Positions 44,418 to 54,544 are shown, counted from the first letter of the stretch. The stretch: DNA of 64,000 nt from Bacillus_AB infantis_B (GCF_008180445.1 NZ_VTER01000002.1:248001-312000), one strand, 5' to 3'. The notes: generated by a model not told the origin, from the letters alone. Program-made: numbers and translations.

Positions 44418-46229
44418 ATGGGATATAGCTCGGTGAAATTAGAATATAATATCAACGGTATAGGAATAATTACTCCTATTATATATAAGTTTCCAACGGG
44501 CCTTTATCAAAATAAAAGCCTTAATCTAGAAAGGAAATTAAGAGATACTAACCAATTAGGAGCAATAAGATATATTCATAATGGAGCACATTATACAAGA
44601 TATGAATATGTATTATTACAATATATGCTAATAAATTTTGTTCAGAAAAACAGTGAGATAGGATTAGGTTCAAAATTTAATTTTAAATCTTGGGGTTTAA
44701 ATAAAGAATTAAAATATGAAGAGAAAATAACAGCTGCTGAAGTTATCGAACTAATCGTTTTATTTGCTAATATGGGCCATTTTAAGGATACATTTTCGAG
44801 TAATAAAGTATGGTTCCATTATATTTTAGAAAATCATTATGGATTAAAAAATGGGTTAAAAAAAGGATTAAGTAGTGAGGGGAAAAAGCTGTTAGATAAG
44901 CTAATGGAAGATACTGATTATCAAAAAATACAATGGTTAAATGCTTTGTATATGTTAAGCAGGACAAGTGAGTTACAAGACTATAGAGTTATATGCGAAA
45001 AGATTGTTAAAAACATTTTGTACAACGAAAATGATAAATGGATGGATCTTTACAACAAAATTAGAAAAGTTTCATATATAGTTCTTGATAGTCATTTCTC
45101 ATATATACCAATTGACATTAGTTTGCAAAATGTTTTATTTAATCATAGTTTGTTCATAGACGAAATCCTAAAAAATAATTCAAATCTATTTGGCACTTTA
45201 GAGCGTATAAACGAATTATTAGAAGATACTTTATATCTAGAAAATAACGCTTTACTAGTAGGAACATATAGAAGTATAGATATTCATAAAAAGTTGAATG
45301 ACTTCCTAAATAGTAATGAGGATTTAAAAGAAGTAGCTAAAATTAACAAATTAATATTAGATATTAAAGAATCGCCTTTATATGAGGAATCACATATTAT
45401 TGAAGATGAAATACCTTGGAATAAAGAAAAAAATCTAAGCCTAACATTTAGAATTAAAGAACGAAGAGGTTTCCCGGTAGATGTCTTTAAAAGGGAAATG
45501 GAGATACTAAAAAAGTTGGGAACCGATATCTATATAGGTTTTAACTTTTCTCCAAGCTTCGAGAAATACAGAACTGTTTATTCATTAAGCAAAAAATTGA
45601 GTGGAAAAAAACTATTAAATAAATGCCTCAGCATACTATCTCAAGGGGTAGATGATTATTTAGAGTATAAACATTTTTCTTTAAAAGAAGTTAATAATGG
45701 ACCATTGATAGATGTAGTTACTAAAAAGATAATTACATATTTATTTAGAAATATATTAAGGAATGATTATTTCTGCGAGTATAATTACTCAAATAAATTA
45801 TGTCCATTTATCTTGGAAATAGGAAGCAAGAAGGCTTTAAGTAAATTAGATTTATATATTGGAGATTTCAAAAAAGTCTATGCTGATGATAAGGATGGCT
45901 TACATGAGTTGTCTGCTCTAAGGAATAGAGTGAGTAACATTAACTATAAAGGGCTAACGATCGTTTATGCAGGATCATTAAGATTTATAGATAGCAATAA
46001 GAAGGCTGTCTGTGAATTAGATGGATTAATTTTAACTCCAAAAAACAAAAAGAAGTATTTAGAGGTAATTGAAGCTAAAAATCTCAGTACTAAAAGTCAA
46101 AGGAAAACTGTTGCGATGAAACAATTAAGAGAAAAATTTCTAACTATAGTTGCTGATAGTATGGTTGAAGATACCGAGGTTAAAGAAATAGATAACTTTG
46201 GAGCCTATGTTAATTTTATGAGGAAATAG
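44418..46229 (+). CDS. Large accessory protein: degenerate HD-type N-domain plus PD-(D/E)XK-like C-domain
   Basis: 603 residues, strongly AT-rich. Near the N-terminus H58 (NGAHYTRYEY) and LFANMGHFKD (117-124) sit where an HD phosphohydrolase has its first histidine and LHDIGH, but the HD pair itself is replaced by AN. A long helical middle follows. At the end ELDGLIL (~532) and YLEVIEAKN (~550) give the D...ExK pattern of PD-(D/E)XK nucleases. A defence or mobile-element role is likely but unproven. GGAGGG precedes the ATG. Confidence 0.65.
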   Translation: MGYSSVKLEYNINGIGIITPIIYKFPTGLYQNKSLNLERKLRDTNQLGAIRYIHNGAHYTRYEYVLLQYMLINFVQKNSEIGLGSKFNFKSWGLNKELKYEEKITAAEVIELIVLFANMGHFKDTFSSNKVWFHYILENHYGLKNGLKKGLSSEGKKLLDKLMEDTDYQKIQWLNALYMLSRTSELQDYRVICEKIVKNILYNENDKWMDLYNKIRKVSYIVLDSHFSYIPIDISLQNVLFNHSLFIDEILKNNSNLFGTLERINELLEDTLYLENNALLVGTYRSIDIHKKLNDFLNSNEDLKEVAKINKLILDIKESPLYEESHIIEDEIPWNKEKNLSLTFRIKERRGFPVDVFKREMEILKKLGTDIYIGFNFSPSFEKYRTVYSLSKKLSGKKLLNKCLSILSQGVDDYLEYKHFSLKEVNNGPLIDVVTKKIITYLFRNILRNDYFCEYNYSNKLCPFILEIGSKKALSKLDLYIGDFKKVYADDKDGLHELSALRNRVSNINYKGLTIVYAGSLRFIDSNKKAVCELDGLILTPKNKKKYLEVIEAKNLSTKSQRKTVAMKQLREKFLTIVADSMVEDTEVKEIDNFGAYVNFMRK

Positions 46230-46347
46230 CTTGTAGGTTTCGTATTTTATATTTGTTGAGAATAATGATTTAAATTGAATATAGACTAACAAAAAGAACA
46301 ATAATATTTGATGACTGAAAAGTCCATTGGTTTGTCACCGATGAACA

Positions 46348-46389
46348 GAAGCCACCCTAAATTGCTACCAGGCAAGGGTGGCTTTTTAT
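46348..46389 (+). terminator. Terminator after the HD/nuclease-like gene
   Basis: AAGCCACCCT/AGGGTGGCTT with T4; 120 bases after the stop. Confidence 0.8.
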
Positions 46390-46470
46390 ATTTTAAAAAA
46401 CCTTTTTTAGGAAGTTTCTTGGCAAATATCTTTTTAATCGCAAGTCATTCAAATTTTTAGTTATTTAAAT

Positions 46471-46523
46471 AGGTGCCTATCCCCACAATAGGTAAAACTT
46501 TAAAGCGTGCGGGGTCAGGTACT
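46471..46523 (+). repeat. Hairpin repeat copy 8
   Basis: AGGTGCCTATCCCCACA and GCGGGGTCAGGTACT, decayed, same orientation. Confidence 0.8.
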
Positions 46524-46611
46524 TTCTTTCCTGTTTTTACATAAAAAAGAGATTTATCTCAATGGTGTATGTGCTGATGATATTTTATGTTACCTTTTAT
46601 AATAGAATTGA

Positions 46612-46896
46612 GTGATAATATATGGTATTATTATACAGTGTTACCATAGTGTATTGAGGCCTGGGTCGAAAGCTCGATCCTTCGGCACCTTCATATTTGC
46701 ATTTATTACAATCTCTGTCTTACGTTATATCAGTTTATTACCTGAAAATGTACCATTTATGGAGGCGATGCAAATGCATTTATCAGCGAAAATGCTCATT
46801 TCTATCATGACTGAGTCACTCTGGGCTTTTGGAATTAGTGTATTTGCAGGTATAAGTATAGGTGGGTCTGGTGTACATCCAGGGGCTTCGGCCTGA
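46612..46896 (+). CDS. Doubtful membrane ORF (94 aa)
   Basis: The frame from TTG 46612 encodes two hydrophobic segments (FGTFIFAFITISVLRYISLL, then ESLWAFGISVFAGISIGG). There is no Shine-Dalgarno site and the N-terminal part is not gene-like. It may be the remnant of a membrane protein; reported only as possible. Confidence 0.22.
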   Translation: MIIYGIIIQCYHSVLRPGSKARSFGTFIFAFITISVLRYISLLPENVPFMEAMQMHLSAKMLISIMTESLWAFGISVFAGISIGGSGVHPGASA

Positions 46897-47021
46897 ATAC
46901 ATTAGAATACATAAAAAAAGAGTGTAGTTTTTCACTCATTTTTCTTTATGTATAGTTGATTGATGTTTACAATTACAGTCCACACATGTGGAGGTTGTTT
47001 CAAAATTAATATTGAAGTAAA

Positions 47022-47060
47022 TAAAGCCCATTCAAACAATTAGTTTGGATGGGCTTTTTA
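47022..47060. terminator. Strong bidirectional terminator
   Basis: AAAGCCCATTCAAAC/GTTTGGATGGGCTTT with T run; stem of 15 with one mismatch. It lies downstream of the minus-strand yfmM gene. Confidence 0.85.
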
Positions 47061-47147
47061 TCAAAAAAATAAAAGAGATTAAAAATGCTGTTAAGCAAAA
47101 AAGAGGGTACCTAAGTTAATATTAATTCATTAGATACCCAAAAATAA

Positions 47148-48701
47148 TCAAAACACCTTCGTAGTCCAATCCTCACAATTCCATATATCGGTCGCAATTT
47201 CACGATAGAAGTCAGGTTCGTGGGATACCATCAATATACTTCCGCGATAGGCTTTTAGAGCACGCTTTAGTTCTTCTTTTGCGTCGACATCCAGGTGGTT
47301 GGTAGGCTCATCTAGGATGAGTAAGTTCGTTTCTGTGTTTAAAATTTTACACAGGCGGACTTTGGCTTTTTCGCCGCCGGACAGGACTTCGACTTTACTT
47401 TCGATATGCTTGGTTGTTAATCCGCATTTTGCAAGCGCAGCGCGGACTTCGGCCTGGTTCAGGCTTGGGAATTCGCTCCAGATTTCTTCAATGCAAGTGT
47501 TATAGTTGGCCTCTTTAACCTCTTGCTCGAAATAACCGAGGTGTTGATATTCACCGCGTTCGACTTTACCTGAAATCGGATTAACCAGCCCGAGAATACT
47601 TTTTAAAAGTGTAGACTTACCAATACCGTTAGCACCCACGAAGGCAATTTTTTGTCCGCGTTCCATTTTTAAATTCAGTGGGCGGGACAGGGGTTCATCG
47701 TATCCAATAACAAGATCTTCAGCTGTGAAAATCCAGCGGCTGGCTGCACGGGCTTCTTTGAAATGAAATTCCGGCTTCGGCTTTTCTCTCCCCAACTCAA
47801 TTACTTCCATTTTGTCGAGCTTCTTCTGGCGGGACATCGCCATATTACGAGTCGCGACATTTGCTTTGTTACGGGCAACAAAGTCCTTTAAGCCGGCAAT
47901 TTCCTGCTGCTGGCGCTTGTAAGCAGACTCCAGCTGCTGCTTCTTCATTTCATGTATATTTAAGAAGTTATCATAGTCACCAACATAGCGATTCAGTTCC
48001 TGGTTTTCCATATGATAGATCAAGTTAACAACACTGTTCAGGAATGGAATATCATGTGAAATCAGGATAAATGCATTTTCATATTCCTGTAAATAACGCT
48101 TCAGCCATTCGATATGCTGTTCATCCAAATAGTTCGTAGGCTCGTCCAGCAAGAGGATTTCAGGCTTTTCCAGCAAAAGCTTTGCCAGCAGAACTTTCGT
48201 ACGCTGCCCGCCGCTGAGATCATCTACATCCCGATCCAGCCCGACGTCGTCTAATCCCAGACCACGCGCAACTTCCTCAACCTTTGAGTTGATTTGATAA
48301 AAGTCATTACTATCTAATGTTTCCTGCAGCTCTCCAACTTCAGCAAGCAGTGCTTCGATATCAGCACCTTCATCACCCATTTTTCCATATAGTTCATTAA
48401 TCTCTGCTTCAGCATCAAACAGATATTGAAAGGCAGTACTCAAAGCCTCTCGCATCGTCGTCCCTTTTTGAAGTACAGAGTTCTGATCTAAATAACCAAC
48501 GCGAACTTTTCGTGACCACTCCACTTTGCCCTCGTCAGGCTGCAGCTTGCCAGTTACAATATTCATGAAAGTAGACTTACCCTCACCATTTGCCCCAACA
48601 AGTCCAACATGTTCACCTTTTAAAAGACGAAAAGACACATCATTAAAAATCGCACGATCACCAAAGCCGTGGCTTAAATCTTTTACATATAATACGCTCA
48701 T
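47148..48701 (-). CDS. yfmM: ABC-F ATPase, YfmM-like
   Basis: 517 residues, two ATPase domains and no membrane part. The first has GANGEGKST, LSGGQRTKV, LLLDEPTNYLDE; the second GANGIGKSTL, LSGGEKAKV, LILDEPTNHLD. Between them is the basic linker with RNMAMSRQKKLDKM. ABC-F proteins act on the ribosome E site; some give antibiotic resistance, others aid translation of difficult peptides. The sequence is close to B. subtilis YfmM throughout. The ATG at 48701 was chosen since GGGGGT lies 7 bases upstream; a longer ORF start gives an implausible hydrophobic leader. Confidence 0.9.
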   Translation of the reverse strand: MSVLYVKDLSHGFGDRAIFNDVSFRLLKGEHVGLVGANGEGKSTFMNIVTGKLQPDEGKVEWSRKVRVGYLDQNSVLQKGTTMREALSTAFQYLFDAEAEINELYGKMGDEGADIEALLAEVGELQETLDSNDFYQINSKVEEVARGLGLDDVGLDRDVDDLSGGQRTKVLLAKLLLEKPEILLLDEPTNYLDEQHIEWLKRYLQEYENAFILISHDIPFLNSVVNLIYHMENQELNRYVGDYDNFLNIHEMKKQQLESAYKRQQQEIAGLKDFVARNKANVATRNMAMSRQKKLDKMEVIELGREKPKPEFHFKEARAASRWIFTAEDLVIGYDEPLSRPLNLKMERGQKIAFVGANGIGKSTLLKSILGLVNPISGKVERGEYQHLGYFEQEVKEANYNTCIEEIWSEFPSLNQAEVRAALAKCGLTTKHIESKVEVLSGGEKAKVRLCKILNTETNLLILDEPTNHLDVDAKEELKRALKAYRGSILMVSHEPDFYREIATDIWNCEDWTTKVF

Positions 48702-48968
48702 TTTTTTACCCCCATGTATAAATGCCTCTAGTGGATATTTTACTTGATTTAGACTGAATTTTATAGTTGAAGTTATTTCATGTGCAAAATGCTTCTTCCA
48801 AATAAGTAAAGGTAAGAACAGGGCAATACTGTATACGAAGAATTTCAAAAGGCCTTTTTATTTTCCCAACCGATCTCCTGGTTTAATAATTAGAAAATTT
48901 AAAATTATATATAGATTTCCGGTAGTGATATGGTAAAATTTATCAGGTGAAAAGATTGGGGGATGAAT

Positions 48969-49913
48969 ATGGAGAAAGTGATTGAAGTTGAGAGTCTATC
49001 AAGGCTGTATAAAATGAAAGAAGGTAATAAAAAGGCAGTTGATGATATTTCTTTTGAGGTCTACAAGGGAGAGGTTTTTGGTCTTCTTGGCCCGAATGGA
49101 GCAGGCAAGACTACGACGATTAAGATTTTGACGACACTGCTGCTGCCATCTGCCGGCAGTGCAAAGGTATTCGGCTTTGATGTGGTTTCTGAAAGCCAGA
49201 AAATCCGGGACAGAATCAATTTTGTCTATGGCGGGGAAAGAGGGGTATACGGTAGGCTGACTGCCAAAGAGTATCTCCATTATTTCTGTACGCTTTATAA
49301 AATCAAGAATAAGCTGCAGCCAGGACTGATTAAAGAGCTGCTTCAACTGGTCCAGCTGGAGCAGGCTGAAAACCAAAAGATACATACCTATTCGAAAGGG
49401 ATGGTGCAGCGTCTTCATATTGCACGCTGTCTGATCAATGAACCCGAAATCCTATTTCTCGATGAGCCGACGATCGGGCTTGATCCGGTCGGAGCCAAGC
49501 TGCTTCGGGAGCTGGTGAAAGATCTGTCCGCCCGCGGAATCACCATTATCCTTACGACCCATTATATGCAGGAGGCGGATGAACTTTGTGACCGGATTGC
49601 TTTTATAAAGGAAGGCAGATTAAGCCTGATCGGCGAACCGGAGTTCATTAAAAAGAGCTGCAATCATCTCAATTTATATGAAGCAGCAATGAGTGTCCAT
49701 GATATAGGAAAATTGAAGGAAGACAGCCTGCTTGCAAATCTTGAAATTGAAGTCATAAGAGAGCCTTTTTATCAATTGAATTTTGAGGCAAATGAGATGG
49801 AGCTTGAGGAAGCCAAAGCATACTTAGGCCGTTATGGGGAGATTTTGAAAATCAGGAAAAAAGATATTTCTCTTGAAGATGCCTATATCTATCATATGAA
49901 AGATGCAGGGTGA
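48969..49913 (+). CDS. ABC transporter ATPase (ABC-2 exporter)
   Basis: 314 residues. Walker A GPNGAGKTTT, signature YSKGMVQRL, Walker B ILFLDEPTIGLDP, and the H-loop TTHYMQEAD are intact; a C-terminal extension of ~90 residues is typical of DrrA-type exporters. The ATG at 48969 was preferred to 48963, which touches the GGGGGA site. Two membrane genes follow with overlaps or tiny gaps. Confidence 0.9.
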   Translation: MEKVIEVESLSRLYKMKEGNKKAVDDISFEVYKGEVFGLLGPNGAGKTTTIKILTTLLLPSAGSAKVFGFDVVSESQKIRDRINFVYGGERGVYGRLTAKEYLHYFCTLYKIKNKLQPGLIKELLQLVQLEQAENQKIHTYSKGMVQRLHIARCLINEPEILFLDEPTIGLDPVGAKLLRELVKDLSARGITIILTTHYMQEADELCDRIAFIKEGRLSLIGEPEFIKKSCNHLNLYEAAMSVHDIGKLKEDSLLANLEIEVIREPFYQLNFEANEMELEEAKAYLGRYGEILKIRKKDISLEDAYIYHMKDAG

Positions 49914-49917
49914 CGAA

Positions 49918-50682
49918 ATGAATATTATTTTTCTGCTTGGAAGGGAAATCCGCTATTTCACCAATTTTAATAATAAAATGTATCAATTTCTGCTTTTCTT
50001 TCAGCCGCTAATGTTTTTGACCATCATCCATTTCCTGAATCAGGTGAGAGGGGATGCTGCTTCTGGAAAAACAGTTGTGGCTGCGGCGCTGATCAGTATG
50101 TGGAGTTATGTGCTATATTCATCTGGTTCAGCACTCATGTCCCAAAAATGGAATGATACTTTGAAGCTTTTGATGGCAGCACCAACGTCTCTGTTTTCGG
50201 TGATTCTTACAAAGGCTTTAAGCAATTCCTTCATTGCGCTGATCAGTATGCTCCTTAGCTTTGTCTATGCCAAATTCATTTTCGGGTTCAATTTGGATAT
50301 CCGCGACTACGGTTTGTTTTTTATGTCTGTGCTTGTCCTGATCCTTTCACTGAGTGTGGCAGGACTGATTCTGGCAGTCGTATTCGTCGCTTCCCAAAAT
50401 GTATATGACTTTCAGAACCTCATTTTGACGCCTATGATCCTCCTTTGCGGGGTGTTCATTCCGGTCGAAAGCTTTCCTTTCATTCTAAAGTGGGTGGCCT
50501 ATCTTGTTCCGATGACATGGGGGATCAAAACCGTCCACGAAGCTCTGGATCTCTCGCCGTCTTTGCTTGAAACCATGATGGTATCCATCCTGATCAGCCT
50601 GGTATATCTGGCTCTCGCTTATTTTATTGTAAAAAAAATAGAAAGCATCCTCCGCCGGAGCGGCAGTCTGGGGGCAATCTGA
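49918..50682 (+). CDS. ABC-2 type permease subunit 1
   Basis: 254 residues, six membrane helices, including the ABC-2 end PMILLCGVFIPVESFPFILKW. AGGGTGA lies 5 bases before ATG 49918. Its stop overlaps the next start (TGATG). The substrate is unknown. Confidence 0.85.
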   Translation: MNIIFLLGREIRYFTNFNNKMYQFLLFFQPLMFLTIIHFLNQVRGDAASGKTVVAAALISMWSYVLYSSGSALMSQKWNDTLKLLMAAPTSLFSVILTKALSNSFIALISMLLSFVYAKFIFGFNLDIRDYGLFFMSVLVLILSLSVAGLILAVVFVASQNVYDFQNLILTPMILLCGVFIPVESFPFILKWVAYLVPMTWGIKTVHEALDLSPSLLETMMVSILISLVYLALAYFIVKKIESILRRSGSLGAI

Positions 50683-51467
50683 TGATCTTCTTTAATAAGT
50701 TCGGATTCACCTATTTGTCTTATAAATCACTTTATTCCTTTCAGACTTTGAAGCTATTTATCCTTTTCCGGCTTGTTGATCCTTTGATGCATTATCTCTT
50801 TTTTGCAGCTTTAGCCAGCTCGGTTGTAGGTACAGACTATTTAAAGTATGTGGTTGTCGGCAACATCGCCTATTATACCAGCCAGACAATCATGATTAAT
50901 TTCATGAATATGTTCCGGCTTGAAAGAAGGTATGGAACCCTGGAGCTGAACATAGCTTCCCCGGAGCCAACCATCCTAATCATCTTCCGCAAAGCCATCG
51001 TACCGCTTTTGGATGGTCTATTTGTTTTTGCAGCAGGACTCCTGATTGGCAGCCTGATATTTGGGATCGATCTTCCGCTGGACCAAACAGCGAACCTTCT
51101 TCTTATATTTATAGCCATTCTATTCTCGGTACTGTCTTTTTCGCTGCTTTTCGCGTCGATAAGCCTTTTATTTTCGAATGTGAACCTTTTCCTGAATTTA
51201 TCGCTCGCTTTCTTTCAGATATTCTGTGGGGTCAACTTTTCGGCAGCATTGCTGCCGGCTCCGCTTGAAGCCTTTGCCCGCCTGCTGCCGCTTACCCATG
51301 GAATTGAAGCACTGCGGGCCATATACGGATTGGAAGCCCAACCTGTTTATCATCTTCTTGCAAGAGAGGTGTTTATCGGGATAGGCTATTTATTCATTGG
51401 GATATTGATGGTTTTTGCGATGGAGAAGATTGCAAGGCGGAATGGTGCTTTGTTTAGGAATATCTAG
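50682..51467 (+). CDS. ABC-2 type permease subunit 2
   Basis: 261 residues with about six membrane helices, FQIFCGVNFSAALLPAPLEAF and LLPLTHGIEALRAIYG near the end, matching the ABC-2 pattern. It pairs with the previous permease to make a heterodimeric exporter. Confidence 0.85.
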   Translation: MIFFNKFGFTYLSYKSLYSFQTLKLFILFRLVDPLMHYLFFAALASSVVGTDYLKYVVVGNIAYYTSQTIMINFMNMFRLERRYGTLELNIASPEPTILIIFRKAIVPLLDGLFVFAAGLLIGSLIFGIDLPLDQTANLLLIFIAILFSVLSFSLLFASISLLFSNVNLFLNLSLAFFQIFCGVNFSAALLPAPLEAFARLLPLTHGIEALRAIYGLEAQPVYHLLAREVFIGIGYLFIGILMVFAMEKIARRNGALFRNI

Positions 51468-51470
51468 GAA

Positions 51471-51500
51471 AAAAGGCTGGGAAGCTTACCAGCCTTTTTC
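51471..51500 (+). terminator. Terminator of the ABC-2 operon
   Basis: AAGGCTGG/CCAGCCTT followed by TTTC. Confidence 0.8.
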
Positions 51501-51542
51501 ATTCGGTCCCGCGGACTGGAGAGCCTGAAAGAAAGTTGCTTA

Positions 51543-51589
51543 AGGTGCCTGACCCCACATTTGCTTAAAGTATGTAGGGGCAGGCACCT
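51543..51589 (+). repeat. Hairpin repeat copy 9
   Basis: AGGTGCCTGACCCCACAT and TAGGGGCAGGCACCTT, with a shortened loop, followed by T7. Confidence 0.88.
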
Positions 51590-51599
51590 TTTTTTGATA

Positions 51600-52112
51600 A
51601 ATCCTAAATACCATTAATAAACACTTAGTGAATAAAGGTATGGAGAAAGTAAGCTACCAAGTAGTGAGAACACAAACTGAGTCAAATGGGGCTAAGTTTA
51701 ACTTTCCCCCCTCCTTCTAGAAAAAAAGCTTATATGCTGGAAATAATGAGGGGAGATTTGTTCACATGGAACATCCCTAAACGAATTTTGAGCGTGAATC
51801 TAAATTGGTAAAATTCTTAAAAACTATAGGATGATAAATACAATATAAATCTCTATAACTGTATACAACTTTATATACGAAGAAATTTTATTTGAAGTAT
51901 ACGAAAAATCATTTGAAGATACGGAAAAAGTTGCATAAGAAATATTTGCTGACTTGAGATAATCGAATTGCAAATAAAGATAATATTTAGCCCCTGATTA
52001 GTCATTTAATATATAGTTAAGTGCCTCTTATTTTTTGGTCTTTTTTAGGAGCTATTAGGTGAATCAAAGAATATTATCTATAAAAATTCATTAATACTTA
52101 GACTGTCAAACT
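51600..52112. other. AT-rich gap with possible decayed coding scraps
   Basis: No gene is supported. Two short in-frame scraps with coding-like composition are seen on the plus strand (near 51780, TNFERESKLVKFLK; near 51880, EEILFEVYEKSFEDTEKVA before a TAA). They suggest erosion of former genes, but are too short to name. Confidence 0.3.
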
Positions 52113-53324
52113 TTATATATTCTTATGAAGCGTTTGTGCGTCATGTAATTCACTGATATTATTTTGTTCTATATATTTTTTTGCTTCTTCTAAAGAATAG
52201 AAATGTTTAGTTGACTGGAAAATATTCTTACCTTCTAAAGGTTGTATTATTAAATTTGCGTCATTATCACTTATTATTTCAACATCTTTTACAATAAAAT
52301 CAAAAAAGGCAACTACACTGTAAAGTTCAAATTCAGCACCTAATAATTTTACATTTGAGGTTCGGATAAATTGAAAACTAAGGTCATACTTATTTATTAA
52401 ATCATTAATAGTGTCGCCTTGGTACCCATTTAAAGTTAAGTTATTAATGTTAACATCCTCTTTAAAAGGTAACTTCCCATAAAGAGATCTATATAATTCT
52501 TCAATTAATTTTACATCTTCAAATTCAGTTTGTGGCTCAGGCAAAAATTCAACGTCTAATAAATTATTCAGAACCTGAACTTTTTCCCAGAAATTAATTG
52601 TTTCTATTATAGATTCATCTTCTAACTCTACTTCATTAGGTCGAGGCAATTCTATATTATTAATAATAATAGTTCCTTTAATAAACGAGTTATAAAGGTT
52701 TAATGAATCAATTACTTCTTGAATAGTTTTCGCTTTTTCTATATTTGTCTTAAAATTAAAATTTATCTTTTCTTCTTCTTCATAAACTATATAGGAAAGT
52801 TCAAATGATGAATTATCTATACTTTTAAATAAACTTTTATGCATGTCTGGGTAGGGCTGCCGTTGAATAGTAAGGGTTTTAATTACATCATTTCCCTTTA
52901 TGAGAATAGTGAAGGGTGGTTGAAAAGGTTGTGGGACCATAAATAAATCAGCGCCCTTATATTTACTATCTGAAAATGGAAAATCAATTACTTCATCCAC
53001 CTCGAACCGATTACCGTTTATTTTTATACAATTATCTTCATCTAAAATAAGTTTTACTTTTCTTTGAGTTCTGTATATGAATTCTGAAAGCTCATTCCAT
53101 GAAGAGGGTTTAAATTGTTCTGGTAAGCCTTCCGGAAGTTGAACTGAAAAACCTTGAATACTTATTGGTGAATTTAAGGGAGTAATACCAACTGCATTGT
53201 CACTGATACTTGTATAAACATATCCTTCTGGCAATTTTTCACTTAAGGATTTTAAAACTTCTTCGGGAATTTTCTTACCACTTTCTTTCTTAGGAAAAAA
53301 TGCTTTTTCAAAATTAGCAAACAT
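52113..53324 (-). CDS. abiGii: AbiGii-type abortive-infection toxin
   Basis: 403 residues. MFANFEKAFFP and IPEEVLKSLSEKLPEGYVY begin the protein as in the AbiGii family; the remainder is beta-rich without obvious catalytic motif. It follows the AbiGi gene with 3 bases between them, in the toxin-after-antitoxin order of the AbiG phage-exclusion system known from lactococci. Confidence 0.78.
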   Translation of the reverse strand: MFANFEKAFFPKKESGKKIPEEVLKSLSEKLPEGYVYTSISDNAVGITPLNSPISIQGFSVQLPEGLPEQFKPSSWNELSEFIYRTQRKVKLILDEDNCIKINGNRFEVDEVIDFPFSDSKYKGADLFMVPQPFQPPFTILIKGNDVIKTLTIQRQPYPDMHKSLFKSIDNSSFELSYIVYEEEEKINFNFKTNIEKAKTIQEVIDSLNLYNSFIKGTIIINNIELPRPNEVELEDESIIETINFWEKVQVLNNLLDVEFLPEPQTEFEDVKLIEELYRSLYGKLPFKEDVNINNLTLNGYQGDTINDLINKYDLSFQFIRTSNVKLLGAEFELYSVVAFFDFIVKDVEIISDNDANLIIQPLEGKNIFQSTKHFYSLEEAKKYIEQNNISELHDAQTLHKNI

Positions 53325-53327
53325 ATA

Positions 53328-54179
53328 TTACCAATCCTCTCCAATTTCATTAAAAACTAATATTTTTGAGAAAAGTAAATACCGTTCGTAGTCATTTTCT
53401 CCAATCTTATTTTCTATGATGAAATCAATTAGCTCTTTTCTATCACTTTGATTGTTAACAATTATATGTTTTATTGCGTTAATATCAAATTTTAACCATA
53501 AATCTGGTTTCGATTTAATACCAAGTGAATAAGTATCGTAACTTTTAGGATTCATTTGTTCTTGTTCTATAACCATTGGTAACTCTGTGTCTACTCCACT
53601 AAAATCGGGAATAAATCTCCACTCTTTTTCATCATGGAAATTACGCGAATCATATTTGTTCCTTGAAAAAATCATCTTTCCTTGAATGGGTTTCATATAA
53701 AATAAATTATGGAGGATCAAATTGTTATAAATCTCGAATTCTTCTCTATCTTTTTTTGATAGAGATTGTAGGGAAGTGGATAATGCAAAACTAAAATCAC
53801 TTTTTAATTTGGAATTAAAGTTAATATAATGTATTGGCTGAATTCCCTCTTGAATTCCCCATCCTTTACTTAATCCAATGCCATAGTCACCATAATTCTT
53901 CATATGGGGTTTTAGTTTGTTTAAATGTATGTCGCAAAAACAACTCATTGGGAATGCAATTTTATCTATTCCGTCAATTTCTAAATAATCTATCTTTTCT
54001 TCATAATATCTAGGTATTATTGCCATATTTAATAGAGTTTCTTTTAAATATTTTAGTTTACCCATAAATTTAAACAATACATTTGCACTTTGTTTTGATG
54101 GAATATAGCTATATCGTTCGTTAATAATAGGGTTTTCTTCAAGATTAATTACTTCAACATCCTGAGATTGTTCAACCAT
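53328..54179 (-). CDS. abiGi: AbiGi-type antitoxin of the AbiG system
   Basis: 283 residues. SANVLFKFMGKLKYLKETL, AIIPRYYEEKIDYL, IAFPMSCFCDIHLNKLKPHM, YGIGLSKGWGI and GIQPIHYIN match the AbiGi family, followed by HDEKEWRFIPD. It is the first gene of the two-gene operon and the presumed neutralising partner. Confidence 0.8.
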   Translation of the reverse strand: MVEQSQDVEVINLEENPIINERYSYIPSKQSANVLFKFMGKLKYLKETLLNMAIIPRYYEEKIDYLEIDGIDKIAFPMSCFCDIHLNKLKPHMKNYGDYGIGLSKGWGIQEGIQPIHYINFNSKLKSDFSFALSTSLQSLSKKDREEFEIYNNLILHNLFYMKPIQGKMIFSRNKYDSRNFHDEKEWRFIPDFSGVDTELPMVIEQEQMNPKSYDTYSLGIKSKPDLWLKFDINAIKHIIVNNQSDRKELIDFIIENKIGENDYERYLLFSKILVFNEIGEDW

Positions 54180-54371
54180 TGCTTTACCCTCACAGTTTTA
54201 GAAATTTATTATAATTATTCTATCAAAATACCCAATAAATTACTTTTTAAATTTGGTCTATTTACAATAAAAAGAATAAAATATCATATTTAGAGTCTAT
54301 AAAGAAGTACTGTTAAAATTGATACTTTTGGTAAATTAAACAGATAAATGGCTAAGATAGAGAAGAGAAAT

Positions 54372-54423
54372 AGGTGCCTGACCTCACATTAGCTAATCCT
54401 TTAGAGCGTGGGGTCAGGCACCT
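54372..54423 (+). repeat. Hairpin repeat copy 10
   Basis: AGGTGCCTGACCTCACATTAG and GTGGGGTCAGGCACCT, TTCTTT flank. A truncated ORF starts immediately at its right end. Confidence 0.9.
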
Positions 54424-54544
54424 TCTTTCTGCTCTCGCCACTTATTTGAGGGAAAGATATGAACATAGCAATACTGTATATGAAGAAAACGAGTTCTTTA
54501 AACCTGAGCTGAGAGTATCAGAAGATAAAGAAGAATATAAGTAA
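54424..54544 (+). pseudogene. Headless C-terminal coding remnant before the MazG gene
   Basis: Directly after repeat copy 10 the plus strand reads ALATYLRERYEHSNTVYEE, then FFKPELRVSEDKEEYK and a TAA that overlaps the MazG ribosome binding site (TAAGGAG). It has normal coding composition but no start, so it is the tail of a gene cut at the repeat. Confidence 0.5.

Noticed and set aside
48818..48840. Short similarity to the headless tail before mazG (GCAATACTGTATA-type run)
   Set aside because: About 20 matching bases are expected by chance at this scale, and the rest of the two stretches does not align.
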